Assembly: GCA_004151065.3 (NCBI GenBank)
Contig: NWUY0300108698.1
Location: 1-23,536 of the forward strand
Reading direction: 5' to 3'
Source of the DNA: Larix sibirica
Lineage: Eukaryota; Streptophyta; Pinopsida; Pinales; Pinaceae
Length of the DNA stretch: 23,536 nt
Under the pieces are notes generated by a model. It did not search any database and was not told the origin of the DNA. It saw only the letters and a program-made list of their open reading frames with translations. Below, one piece after another: positions 10,067 to 19,560 of this stretch (position 1 is the stretch's first letter; each line of letters opens with the position of its first letter). Made by a program: the position numbers and the translations under genes.

Positions 10067-11200
10067 GTGAAGGAAAAATGCTTGCTACTTTCAATTTTAC
10101 ATTTAATGCACTTATACCAAAGACAAATAATCCAAGGTCTTTTGAGGAATGCATACCCATCTAACTGTGCAACTATACACACACGCGCGCACGCGCGCAC
10201 AATGAAGATTATTTCTTTGAGACTAAAAAAATCATGTCAAAATCTATTTCAAAGGAGCACTTTGCTTTCTTAAATGATGGACATATACATGAGGTAATAG
10301 GTGTTGCTCAGGAGGGCTTAATCTCCATCAAAACTAGGAAATGGAAATTCATGGTGGTGAAGTTGGACTTATCAAAGGCCTACGATAGCGCTAACTTGCG
10401 ATATTTGAGATTGATGTTCTTTCAATTCATTTTTTACCTCCATTTTGTAAATTGGTTAATGAGTACTGGTCTTACTTCAATGTATTTTTCCATTCTCATT
10501 AATGTCTCATCCTCAAGCTTATTTAGGCTGGAAAGAGGTTTCTAGCAAGGATCATCTTTGTCTCCTTATCATTTTCTTACTGTAGTAGAAGGTTTGTGCA
10601 GGGTGTCGTTAAATGTCAAAAGGACAAGGTAGATAAAAGGAACAAAGTTAGGAAGAAATTTATATCTAACTCATTCACTCTTTGTGGATGACATGCTTTT
10701 ATTTTGTGATGGGTCTAGAAGGGATGCCCATAAGCTAGAAGAGGTTCTAGATTTGTATCGTATGGCGAAAGGTATGAAGATCAACATAAATAAATATATT
10801 ATCTCCTTCAATGAAGTAGATGAGACTAAGGTAAGGTTCTTCTTAACTTTGCTTGACTTTCAACAAATAGGTTTGAATAATGGTCTAAAGTATCTGGGCT
10901 TTATATTCAAGACAAATGATTATAACAAATCTAACTAGAATTGGCTCATAGTCAAAGTGGAGAAAATTCTAACAGTATGGTGCAAAAGGTGGTTATATAA
11001 CCACCTAGGGGTGGTAGACTTATTTTAATTAAATATGTCTTGGAAGCTATTCCAATGTAATGGATGTCACTTTCCTGTATTCCCAAAGGATTACTAGAAA
11101 GGATAAGAAAAATCAAGTTTATATTTATGCAGTCTAGGCAAAGAGAAAAAAATTCCATATATTTAGTTAAGTGGTAGATATTGGCAAATCCAAAATATTA
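10067..11200 (+). pseudogene. L1 ORF2 reverse transcriptase remnant
   Basis: Blocks in order: FNALIPKTNNPRSFEECIPI (about 10096), KIISLRLKK after a simple-sequence interruption, MSKSISKEHFAFLNDGHIHE (10234-10293; family: IS.EQ.AF..GR.I.D), and WKFMVVKLDLSKAYDSAN (motif A, about 10342-10395, catalytic Asp kept). Motif B follows as RGF-stop-QGSSLSP (about 10533-10565; family RGLRQGCPLSP, with the Gly-Cys-Pro changed). Motif C is LFVDDMLLFCDG (10678-10713), with the FVDD box intact. KYLGF (about 10888) is the thumb marker. The fragment 10684-10938 is the longest clean piece. Downstream translation to 11200 is patchy but still LINE-like. Confidence 0.92.
10174..10201. repeat. Alternating pyrimidine-purine tract (TA/CA/CG)
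   Basis: This is 28 bp of unbroken alternating pyrimidine-purine, including two CGCGCG cores, inside the L1 RT. It sits between the CNY codons and the KIIS codons of a conserved block, so it looks like simple-sequence growth at a spot where the intact protein has no extra residues. It has Z-DNA-forming character and is unusually rich in CpG for this window. Confidence 0.85.
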
Positions 11201-11579
11201 TAAAGGATGGGGCTTAAAATACATCTCTCTTTTTAGTAAGACTCTTGTAGCAAAAGGGGCTTGGAAATTGATTTGCCACCCAGGGCCTATGGGTTCTATT
11301 TACACAAAACTGTATTGATCCAGAATTGTTCAAAGATTGGATTCAGAAGCCAAATAAAAACCTTCAAAATGTATCAATAATATGGAAAGCAATTGTTCTA
11401 GCATTCCCACTTGTAGGGCAATGGCTTATATGGAAGGTAGTGAGGAAAAATGTGTATTGGTTATGACCCTTGGATAGGTTGTGGAGGGGATTTCCAATTG
11501 TTAGAAAACCTATTAAGTTCACTTTAGGAAAAAGAAATATTATTTTTAATTTAAGTGGCCTCAATTAATTAGACTATAG

Positions 11580-11990
11580 TATCAAGACAAGAATGGATTT
11601 ACCAACTAGAGATGAGGAGGAGTGGAATGCATACATTGCTAAGCTCAAAAGAATCTAGGTGAGGATAAAATATGTTGAAGATGAATTGGTCTGTATAAGA
11701 AATTCAATTATAGCAACATATACCATGAAGGTTGGATACTCAACACTTTGGGATTATGGTAGTTTGGATAAGCCAATTTAGTGGTGGATAAATGTATTGA
11801 AAATTTAATTCCCATTGCAAGCTCGGAAATTTATGTCGCTTGCAATTAGAAACAAAGAACTCATTTGGAAATTCTTGCAAAGAGGAAACAAACATGGGCC
11901 TAGGAGATTTCGTCTGTGCAAGACTGATGAGGAAGCCATAAATCATCTCTTGATTTCATGAGCATATTTGGTTCATGTATGCAAAGAGTT
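11580..11990 (+). pseudogene. L1 ORF2 C-terminal zf-RVT remnant
   Basis: The translation PLQARKFMSLAIRNKELIWK (about 11812) followed by LQRGNKHGPRRFRLCKTDEE (11876-11935) and AINHLLIS matches the zf-RVT module: P.K...F.W......L.T...L.+R....P..C..C....E...HL...C. One Cys of the first pair is Phe, and a TGA replaces the Cys after HLLIS. Upstream, DEEEWNAYI (about 11611) and MKVGYSTLW (about 11728) are typical of the segment just before this module. The live module is thought to help bind nucleic acid. Confidence 0.82.
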
Positions 11991-12240
11991 ATCGGACCTT
12001 ATTGGTTTTAGTCCTTTTTGGTATGGAGCTACTATAGAGGAATGCTTAAGATCATGGGTAGACAATCATACTATAAAAATGTTAAAGCACTTCCACTAAT
12101 AGTTGACTTGAATATATGGCTTACCTTAAATGTGGCATTGCTTGAGGACTACCATATTTTATCCATGCAATGTATTGTTCAAAGTACTTGTTCTTGTCCA
12201 TCCTAAACAAATTTTCACATATTCAACAATAAAAATCAGA

Positions 12241-13014
12241 AATGTGGGTAGTCATAATTGGCGGTCATAATTATGATCAGATTTTCTAGAATTTAATTAT
12301 ATTTAAATTTTGAAAAATTCGATGCTTCAAGTGGACACTCCACCTATCATTAGGGAATGTAAATAAAGCTTTACTAAGATTTAAAAGAGTAAGCCCTTGA
12401 TTGAAATATATAATATGTGGTAGAATTAGTCATTATAAAATAATTAAAATAATATTAAAAACATATTCAAGAAAATGAGAATTGATAAAAATTATTAAAA
12501 TAATATTATTACTGAGAAAGAAAGGTTGATTTGATTTCTTGAAAAAAATTATAATTATGAAAAGGGGAAGAACAAAGTCAATAGATTTATATAAGGTAAT
12601 ATAAACTTTATTGATAATAAAAAATTAGTCATCAAAGAGACTATGGTAATGATTAAGATAATACATGTAAAATAAATAGATGGAATAACAAAAGAAAGGG
12701 TAAAGGGAAAAATCAAGTCTTGCCTATGTATAATACAATTATTAGAAGAATCAAATGCAAAAAAAATAATAATTAACTACCTTAATGGGCATACAAAAGG
12801 TCAATCCGCCCAAGGTATAAGAGAAGTCTGGGTGAGGGCTTTGATTCATATGAAGTATCTTAACACTGAAAAGTTATATAGTGTAAAGTTAATCTTATCA
12901 CAAAAATTTTTACATATAGATAAATAATAAATAAATTTCACTATGAAAGAAGGTATAAAGTAGAAAGCAAATAGAAAAGATACTATCATCGAGAAGAGAT
13001 GGAATAAAAAGCAC
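12241..13014. other. AT-rich unassigned stretch
   Basis: No gene is recognised on either strand. The DNA is strongly AT-rich with repeated short words such as ttaaaataatatta. It could hold the 3' untranslated tail of the minus-strand PLE, whose 3' end abuts at 13015, and the eroded tail of the plus-strand L1. Confidence 0.5.
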
Positions 13015-13390
13015 GAGTAGGTTGTGGAGTGATTAGAAACCAAAAGGAGAAATAAGAAGAGTGATTAGAAACCAAAAGGAGAAATAAGAAGAGATAGAGA
13101 CATAAAAGTAAGGATTATGAGAAGATGATGGGCTTCTATGAAAGGCTAAATTAAGTTTATATCATCTTCTGGATTAAACTTGCTAGGATGCTTTTTTAAT
13201 TTTTAGGGCTTTCCTAAGGAGTAGGTTGGGGAGTGATTAGAAACCAAAAGGAAAAATAAGAAGAGATAGAGAGATAAAAGTAAGGATTAGGAGAAGATGA
13301 TGGGCTTCTATGAAAGGCTAAATTAAGTTTATATCATCTTCTCAATTAAACTTGCTAGGATGTTTTTTTTAATTTTTAGGGCTTTCCTAA
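13015..13390 (-). repeat. Tandem duplication of the PLE 3' end
   Basis: Two head-to-tail copies, 13219-13390 and 13015-13217, share long identical blocks such as gatgatgggcttctatgaaa and ggctaaattaagtttatatc. Read on the minus strand, the proximal copy encodes KHPSKFN-stop-EDDIN, the conserved K.P..FN.ED...L tail of the PLE nuclease ORF. The duplicated unit is therefore the PLE's own 3' terminus. The distal copy carries an additional exact 32-bp duplication (13029-13060 and 13061-13092). Confidence 0.9.
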
Positions 13391-13745
13391 TAATGCAAGT
13401 TGATTAATAGGGCGTTAATGCAAGGATTTTTGCTTGGTTTAAGCAAATGGGTGTTTGCATTATAGGAATGCTCTATGATACCTAACTTGGTAAGTCGGTT
13501 ATGGAATGTGTCGGTTATATGTTCTCTGAGACGGGTTTGGATTGACTTGCTAGTTTGGACAGTGTAGGTTTTTTCATAGGAGAAGGGAATTTAGGAATCA
13601 ACTTAGGCAAGCACATGGTCAATTTTTTCTTGAATGCTTCCAAATAATTGATTTAGGATTTTATGGGGTTTAAAGAGAGTTTTTATATTCTTATTGGCTA
13701 AGATCTTACAAATGTGATCCCTAATTCTATGAATGTAAGGGAGCA
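13391..13745 (-). pseudogene. PLE linker and GIY-YIG endonuclease remnant
   Basis: LPYIHRIRDHI...KNIKTLFKPHK (13662-13745) is the conserved PLE segment just before the nuclease. After it, FSYEKTYTVQTSKSIQTRLR (about 13525-13585), then EHITDTF and IIEHSYNANTHLL (about 13447-13494), match the GIY-YIG fold as found in PLEs: C.C...YIG.T.....R..EH......K..+.EH. The Arg and His of RLREH are kept (13519-13545). The GVY and YIG signatures are degraded (VDS and YTV), and the Cys pair is lost. Two stops precede the domain. In a live element this nuclease cuts the insertion site. Confidence 0.88.
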
Positions 13746-13849
13746 AAATTAGGGCCTAGGGAGGGGAAGGGAGGAGTTTTGATTTTGGATGGATTGGAGA
13801 AAAATGTTTTGTTAATATGGAAATCAAATATCAATTTGCAAAGAGAATT

Positions 13850-15110
13850 AGAGAGGTGGGATTTTTCTTTGTCTAGTAGGTGGAAAGCATGAATTCAAAT
13901 GGCTTTGCTTACAGGTTTTTGATAATGACAAATTTTTGAGTTGGGTGGTGATAAGATTGGGCATGAAGGTATCTATTAGTAAGAGTCTTTTTGCAATAAA
14001 ATTGGTGGGATAAGGAGCCATCATCTTGATGAGCAACTATAAGATCCACGAATGGGAAGGAGTTGTCATTTTTGGTTTCCATGGTGACTTGAATGCGGGG
14101 AGATTAGCTATCAAGGTGGTTAAAAAATAAATTGAGGGAATATTGTCCATGAGGCTAGATGACGAAGGTATCATAAAAAAAATTGAAACCAACATGTGGG
14201 CTTGATATAGAAACAATTTAAGGAAAAAGCCTCAAAGTGTTCCATTAAAATGTTAGCCATGAAAGGGGATAAGGGTGATCTCATAGTTGTGCCTTTAGTT
14301 TGTTCATAGAATTTTCCTTTGAAGGCAAATGAAGTAGAGATAAGGTAGATCTCAATGAGATTTAATATCTCAAGGTCAACCAACTTGGAAATGTGGTAAG
14401 AGCTCTAGGGAATGGGGATTTGGTGAATAAAGAAACGACATCAAAGCTTACCATGATGTCTTGCTCATCTAGATGGAGATTGTGAAATTTATGTATGAAG
14501 TCGAAGGAATCTTTAATAAGAGAAGGGGTTCAACCTATAACTAGTTTGATTTTATCAGCTGGGACTCTAATGAAGGCATAAATAAAGGATCCAATAGCAT
14601 CGGCAATGAGTCTAAGAGACTTATATTTCTTGTGGATTTTAGGTTTCCTATATATTTTAGGGGGTTGAGGGTTATCAGGATGAGATGCCTTTTTATTGAA
14701 GGGTCAAGGGAGAATGACTTAATGACTTTGGTAACTAGGTTAGTGATTTGGTTAATGAAATTCCTTGAAAGAGGCTTATATGAGGAAGAGGAGAGAAACT
14801 AAGTAATTTAGCTTTGTAATCCGAGGTGTCAAATATTACAGTCACATTACTATTATAATTACTTTTTATAATGACAACATTGTCGTTATCATTAAGTTGG
14901 CTAAGGGCTTGAAATTCTTCTATAAAAAGGTTAGGTCTAAGAAGATTCCCATAACAAATTATACGAGATAAATACTACCTAATCTCCTCTTCTTCATGAG
15001 TGGGAATGTGGTGATTGATGGACTAAATGGAGCAAATAATATCCTATATATGAATACAAGTGGAAATAGCAAAATTAAACCCTTTTTGAAGAATATGGAT
15101 GGTGGGTGGA
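13850..15110 (-). pseudogene. Penelope-like reverse transcriptase remnant
   Basis: Motifs read on the minus strand, from N to C: KGFNFAIST (about 15060-15090); NVTVIFDTSDYKAKL (about 14807-14851), the PLE-type A-T-V-V-.-.-.-.-DY block; KPKIHKKYKSLRLIADAIGS (about 14593-14652), the PKIHK block; TPSLIKDSFDFI; and DIMVSFDVVSLFT (14422-14460), motif A with its Asp kept. QTKGTTMRSPLSPFMAN (about 14255-14302) is motif B. PTCWFQF then leads to the catalytic YVDD box, which is damaged: a frameshift near 14170-14182 leaves only its last Asp before TFVI. TNRYLHAQSYHHPTQKF (13930-13980) is a signature of PLE RTs near the thumb. The match spans about 400 residues in collinear order, so the assignment is firm. 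Confidence 0.92.
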
Positions 15111-15529
15111 TTTAATTCAATAGAGGATATGGATGTGGATGGGGGAGTGCAAGGGTGGATGGGAGAGTGCAGGGATGGGTAGAATAATTAAACCATTTTT
15201 GAAGAAAACCCTAGAATGAGGGGACTAGGTTGTCTGACCTTAGGTAGGTGTTGACCATTTGTTGAAACTCTCCTAACACTTGAGATTGCTAGAAAGAAAT
15301 TGGTGATTGAATTTTGGGTTCTTGAGAGAAGGGGAGTGGGTCACTACACTATGTTGACCATAACCTCCTCAAGAACCTAATGGAGGCATGTTTATTGGAT
15401 GTTAGTTAAGGAGAGGTATAAGGTCTCACAAACTTGGAACACAAAGTCTCGTAGGAATTTTTCATGTTGTTTGCAATCATCTTCTACCTATATAGACGAG
15501 GGGATGAAGTATTAACTTGATCAGATTTG
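15111..15529 (-). other. Possible 5' part of the PLE, undetermined
   Basis: This stretch lies between the readable PLE RT and the C terminus of the second LINE. Minus-strand translation gives short open runs (for example FLRDFVFQVCETLYLSLTNI, about 15402-15461), but I cannot assign them to the N-terminal region of the PLE ORF or to the LINE tail. A small direct repeat (tggatggg.gagtgcaggg type) lies at 15133-15180. Confidence 0.35.
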
Positions 15530-15539
15530 TTTTAGTTAG

Positions 15540-16250
15540 ACCTTGTAGAATCTATCTCTTGTATCCCAATACTTCCCTTGGGAATAAATCTAGACACCTA
15601 TGGTTGAGTATAAAAAAAAGTAGTGATGGATCCTCCTAACCCTCTATAGAGACGATGAAACCTCTTTGTAATCTCATAGTACATATCGCATTGGAATATG
15701 AGGTGCTCCTCTAACATACTTGGCAAAGCCTCTCTAATATCTGGATATGATGATCAATCTCAATTCAAAGTCGATGTGAACAAACTATGAACTGGACCAA
15801 TCAGATATTGAGGTTGTGCATTTAGTGCTTTTAAGTATGCTAGAGTCTAACAATAAGTCCATCTCTTAGATGCATGAAATGCTCGAAATAGAAATCCATA
15901 TTAGGACTAAGGTCACTGGGAGGGTCAATACAAGTAACCTGAATATTCAATATATAAACATCCTCTCTAACCACCTTGTTCAAATTTTGCTTGAAGGATA
16001 GGAATTGAACCAAAGCATCAAAGATTACCTAAGTGGGCAAAGGCAATCAATAAAAATGCCAACAGAATGGAGGACTAAAGAAGCATCAAATCAACACTAT
16101 CATTGTACAATAAGGGTCTGTAGAATAAATCCTCATTAAAGGACAAAGTCTCAAGAAAGGGTAGCTTTCTCTACTTGAAGTTGAGTCACCTATAGATTAG
16201 ATCCTACCATGTAGGAAGCAAACCAACTTGAAAATAGTCTTGAGATGTAT
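15540..16250 (-). pseudogene. C-terminal region of the second LINE, with His/Cys motif
   Basis: Minus-strand EEHLIFQCDMYYEITKRFHR (about 15652-15713) resembles the E..HL+F.C..Y...R.....  segment found at the end of several LINE ORF2 proteins. The upstream Cys pair is not visible. TTFFYTQP and FIPREVLGYKRQILQ-like text runs to about 15540, which I take as the end of the ORF. The remainder is patchy with frequent stops. Confidence 0.6.
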
Positions 16251-16449
16251 AGGGTGTGCACCAAAATCCACTTGAATGATGTCCTACATAATTGTCTGCT
16301 TATAATGAATTACTCATTACAATGTAAGCAGTTGGACCCTCTCACCTTTGGCCCAATGAGGACAAAGTAGATAGATTAGGTCCCCACGACCCATACAACA
16401 TTGTGGTCTTGATGACCCCATCAAACAAAGGTAATTTGGCATAAATATC

Positions 16450-17362
16450 TTCAAAATGGATTAGAAAGCACCATTGATTAAAAAAAGGGACCCATAACCT
16501 TTACTAAGTCTAGGTAAGAAGACATATCACAACCTAAATCTTCCATGAATTGTACTACCAAGATGGTGCTCACCTCAATCATGCTATCTATAAAGGAGTG
16601 GTACTCCACTAAGGAACTCTTTGAAACATTAAATACCATAACCTTAGTTTTGCTAAGGTCACTATCTAATGTCTAAGGTCACAAAAGTTGTCCAAGTAAT
16701 CAATTTGTCTTTGAGGCCCCTCAAGGAAGGAGACCATTGAAGGTCACATCATCCAAAAAAAAGAGGAAGGCAATCAAGGCATGGTGTAGAAGATACCCAT
16801 CTCCCTCCTAGATATGAACTTTGGGTAAAGACTCAAGTTCATTAATATAGATTCCATACAAGGTCGTGGAAAAGGGACAACCCTTCTTGACCACATTGGT
16901 GCTCCAAATGAAGTCAAAAAAACCATGAGAAGTGCACACTCCACTAATAATAGCCAAAGAGTCTCATGATAGCAACTTCAAGGTATCAAATATAACAATG
17001 TCTTGTAACCTTTGCAAAAGCATCACCTCAAGACTGATAAGTCCACGATCAATCAAAAGCCTTTATGGTGTTAACAAAGCAATATAATACCTTTGAAGAA
17101 TATTGCTTTACCTCCTTGATGATATCCTAGAGAGTAAGTATATGATCCATGGTCTAATGTTTATTTCAAAAACTTATCTCCAAGTTTTGGTCTCCTTAAT
17201 GGTCAAATAGAAAAATGTTAAAGACCATGGCATAGAATTTGGCGAAGTGTGCAAAATCATGATGATTGTGTAGTTGTTAGGATCTAGGACATCCCCCAAC
17301 TTGAAAAATGGGGTGTATGATTTGTTGAGAAGACGAAGATGAAAGACGTATACACATGACAT
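16450..17362 (-). pseudogene. Reverse transcriptase remnant of the second LINE
   Basis: Read on the minus strand: PFFKLGDVLDPNNYTIIMIL (17255-17314; LINE block P+.KKGD..DP.NYR.I.+), then MDHILTL-stop-DIIKEVKQYSSKV (about 17090-17153), then CFVNTIKAFD (17052-17081), motif A, with Asn in place of the first motif Asp (FVDF.KAFD) and the last Asp kept. GCPFSTTLYGIYINELES (16829-16882) is motif B. FLDD (16748-16759) is motif C, and its catalytic Asp pair is intact. Stops follow KAFD and interrupt the stretch between motifs A and B. The region 16500-16250 has LFDGVIKTTMLYGSWGPNLS (about 16369-16428), typical of the LINE thumb and connection region (L...+..P.LLYG.E.WG..). Confidence 0.88.
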
Positions 17363-17679
17363 GGTTAAAAAACATGAATATATAAATGAAGAGGATGATT
17401 ACCATGTTTCAAAAAATTGGCTTGAAAACCTTCCTCATCAACTGCTTTGCTAGAACTAGGAATCTAGATCACTCCATGATATCCTCAAATGATAAAAGGT
17501 GCTAGGAAGATGGACAAGAGGAGCTATTGATAAAAGAATGACCTAGTGCATCAAAAAGCAAAATGGTGTGTCAAAATAGAGTGTTTTGATCCATGCCAAA
17601 AAGAAGGTTGGGTTTCTTGGGAAGGACAGAATGCTACACGATTTAGGGGAGTGACAAAGGGCCAAAAGAAGCTCATGTC

Positions 17680-18700
17680 ATCTCATAGAATAAAACTACA
17701 TTTCTTTGAACGAAGAAGACAACTATACTCTATTTTCATGTAGGAGATAGATGGAAGATTAGAGCAAGGACATACCAAAGATTTAATGTGAATGCTTGCA
17801 AACATCATTGTACCAACAATACTTGGGTAAGACACCATGAGAAGGGATATGAGTGGGTTTTCAAATAATGAGGGGAAAAGAGTAAATAGTGACCTCCCAA
17901 AGGATCGTCGATGGAAGGTCATAATTGGCTTTGGCCATGGGAAAGGAGAGGTAGATAATGTGGGGTAGTTGAGAGAGACCAAGGTACAAGAGTCAAGGTA
18001 CTCATAGTCAAAGTGCATTGTATTGCATAAGGAGTCATTGGGAAGTGAGATGGTGGGGAAGAAGGGGCATGATAAAGAAAGGAATGCATGCATGGTCAAC
18101 CAAAGGGAGAGGGGGAGATATAAATAAATCCCATATGCTCAAGAGATGAGAAGCGATACCAAATACATAATACATAATCTACCGTGCTAGCTCCATTGTG
18201 AGGGAAACAAGTGAACCTATTGCAATTTAACAAACATCATAGGCCATTGAGAAGCAAAAGGTCATGAGTTTCTCCCAACTAAAGAATATGTATCCTATAT
18301 GCTACAACAGGGCCCATTGCAACTATTGAATCCCTCAAAAGGGCCTACCATACTGTGATTGTGCTCCTCTACAGATAGGACATCCTTAGAATAATCATGA
18401 GTATGCATCTACAATGTCCTAGTCCAAGCGTTAAATTCCAATTGGTGGCATCCCCTAAAGAGCACTAAGAAATCTCCATATACATGTCTACGAAATGATC
18501 ACCATCAAAGTGTACTACAAAGCTCGAGGTAGTGGAGGGAAGTAGTAGACCACATAATAGATATCACAAGAATGAGGGGAACTCCATGAACCAAAACTCA
18601 CATATCCCTAGAATGTTCTTTGGAGGCAACAACTTCTACATAGACTAGATGGTGTCATGGATGAAGTAAGCAATACCCCTAGACCCTAAACTCCTCAATC
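17680..18700 (-). pseudogene. APE-type endonuclease remnant of the second LINE
   Basis: The clearest segments on the minus strand are LRSLGSRGIAYFIHDTI (about 18640-18700) and NRFTCFPHNGASTVDYV (18171-18221). The latter is the N.FT...P.G.STVDY+ block before the final SDH motif in LINE endonucleases. SDH itself is lost (about 18050, reading PNDSL). The 138-codon open stretch 17683-18099 reads through the region after the endonuclease and holds no recognised domain. The first catalytic Glu and the GDFN-type motif cannot be located confidently. Confidence 0.65.
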
Positions 18701-18779
18701 TTTGAGTCTCATGTTTAAAGGTTGACACCCAATGATAACATATCCCTAGTAGGAGTCCTCTTTGTTGGCATTCATGAAT

Positions 18780-19195
18780 CTCTATAACAAAAATGAGCTA
18801 TACGGAGGTGAAGCACATCTTGGAAAGTGCCTAGGGACAACAAAACAGAGCCATTGCAACTCTAGCAAGCTAGTCCCTACAAAACAGAGCCATTGCAATT
18901 CTAGCTTCCAAGTGGCTAGGGACAACAAAACAGAGCCATTGCAACTCTAGCAAGCTAGTCCCTACAAAACAGAGCCATTGCAATTCTAGCAAGCTAGGGG
19001 GATGGACGAAGGCCCTCTTTTACCTTTAAGGGTGTCATTTGCCCAATAATTGTAGTAACTCGATGATGAATATGGATTAGAGGTAGTGCCCAGCTTGAAG
19101 ACACAAGAAAATACCCAAACAAGCTTGTGAGGAATTGAGATCTGTAGTCTTTAAATAATTTTTTTAAGGAAATCAAAGTATTTGCAAATGATCTC
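18780..19195 (+). mobile_element. 3' fragment of the same gypsy family (copy 2)
   Basis: This aligns by eye with 6529-6915: integrase tail (NELYGGEAHLG compared with NKLRGSEHIL), the gaaggccc segment, the gtagtgcccagcttgaag segment and the LTR-like run to about 19195. It lacks the polypurine tract region of copy 1. No RT or integrase core lies upstream; the second LINE begins there instead. It is therefore an isolated 3' piece in the same orientation as the main element. Confidence 0.8.
18831..18990 (+). repeat. Exact 75-bp tandem duplication with internal sub-repeats
   Basis: 18831-18905 and 18916-18990 are identical over 75 bp, separated by 10 bp (period 85). Each copy itself contains two near-copies of acaaaacagagccattgcaa about 40 bp apart. 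Short inverted repeats (ctagc-aa-gctag; tagggac with gtcccta) mark the sub-unit borders. Perfect identity in such decayed surroundings means the duplication is recent. Confidence 0.92.
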
Positions 19196-19285
19196 TGTAA
19201 AGAAGAATTTTCAAACTGTACCTTTTATAAACGAATTTACAAACTGTACCCTCTGAAAACTAGTGCTACAATTGGAATTATGGTT

Positions 19286-19560
19286 TCTTGATTAATTTAT
19301 CAATTCAGCGATCTACATATCATATAAAATGGTTTATGAATATAATGAATAGTAATTACCGAGTGGAGATATAAAGCCATGCATGTGAAGAGTCTTTACA
19401 TTGGAAAAAAATATTAGAGTTTATAATCATGTATCTAAGATAGTTGTTGCCATTTCATAAAGACAGATTTAGTATATTAAAGACTGGTTGCTTTATTATT
19501 TTTATTAATGATGTAATTTGCTTTTTTTCTTCAGAAAAAAATCATAATTTCTTTTCTATA
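19286..19560 (+). repeat. Diverged direct repeat A
   Basis: This matches 20115-20400 in the same orientation. Shared blocks include gtggagatataa/atggagatataa, gtgaagagt.ttta, atgtatctaag, ttgttgcca and taaagacagattta. The distance between copies is about 835 bp. They may be terminal repeats of a small decayed element or a local duplication. Confidence 0.7.

Larger units (their letters stand above)
6975..12240 (+). mobile_element. Decayed L1-type LINE (non-LTR retrotransposon)
   Basis: ORF1 with a DUF4283-like domain (about 7450-7910) is followed by ORF2, with an APE-type endonuclease (8142-8825), a reverse transcriptase (about 9470-11200) and a C-terminal zf-RVT zinc-binding module (about 11810-11990). 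This is the standard architecture of plant L1 elements. All frames are interrupted. The 3' end is placed near 12240 because zf-RVT and a short tail end there, although no clear poly(A) is present. The 5' limit is uncertain and abuts the gypsy LTR remnant. About 400 bp of foreign-looking sequence interrupts the RT region. Confidence 0.9.
13015..15110 (-). mobile_element. Penelope-like element (PLE) with GIY-YIG endonuclease, decayed
   Basis: On the minus strand the reading order is RT (about 15110 down to 13850), linker, then a GIY-YIG endonuclease (about 13650-13390), then a tandemly duplicated 3' end (13390-13015). RT followed by GIY-YIG is the defining architecture of endonuclease-bearing PLEs, which are distinct from LTR and LINE elements. 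Among plants they are known to me from conifers ('Dryad' elements, attributed to horizontal transfer from arthropods). The coding frame is broken by stops and shifts. The upstream (right) end is uncertain and could reach about 15530, where the second LINE ends. Confidence 0.9.
15530..18750 (-). mobile_element. Second decayed LINE, minus strand, of a different type from the L1
   Basis: Minus-strand order: APE endonuclease (about 18700-17680), RT (about 17360-16500), C-terminal region (about 16500-15530) ending in a His/Cys motif. Its RT signature (GCPFSTTLYGIYINELES, FLDD) and C-terminal motif differ from those of the plus-strand L1, which ends in zf-RVT, so this is a separate lineage. I cannot place the clade without phylogeny. 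It is interrupted throughout by stops and shifts. The 5' end lies close to the gypsy fragment beginning at about 18780, and no poly(A) or target-site duplication could be identified. Confidence 0.85.

Noticed and set aside
13848-14036. Minus-strand 62-codon frame as a protein
   Set aside because: The PLE RT motif TNRYLHAQSYHHPTQK is read in a different frame over the same bases, so this frame is a shadow.
13015-15530. Hammerhead ribozyme in the PLE terminal repeats
   Set aside because: Many PLEs carry hammerhead motifs, so I looked for the ctgatga core with a matching gaaa on the minus strand near the duplicated end and the upstream flank. I saw none. A structural search would be needed to exclude a degenerate one.
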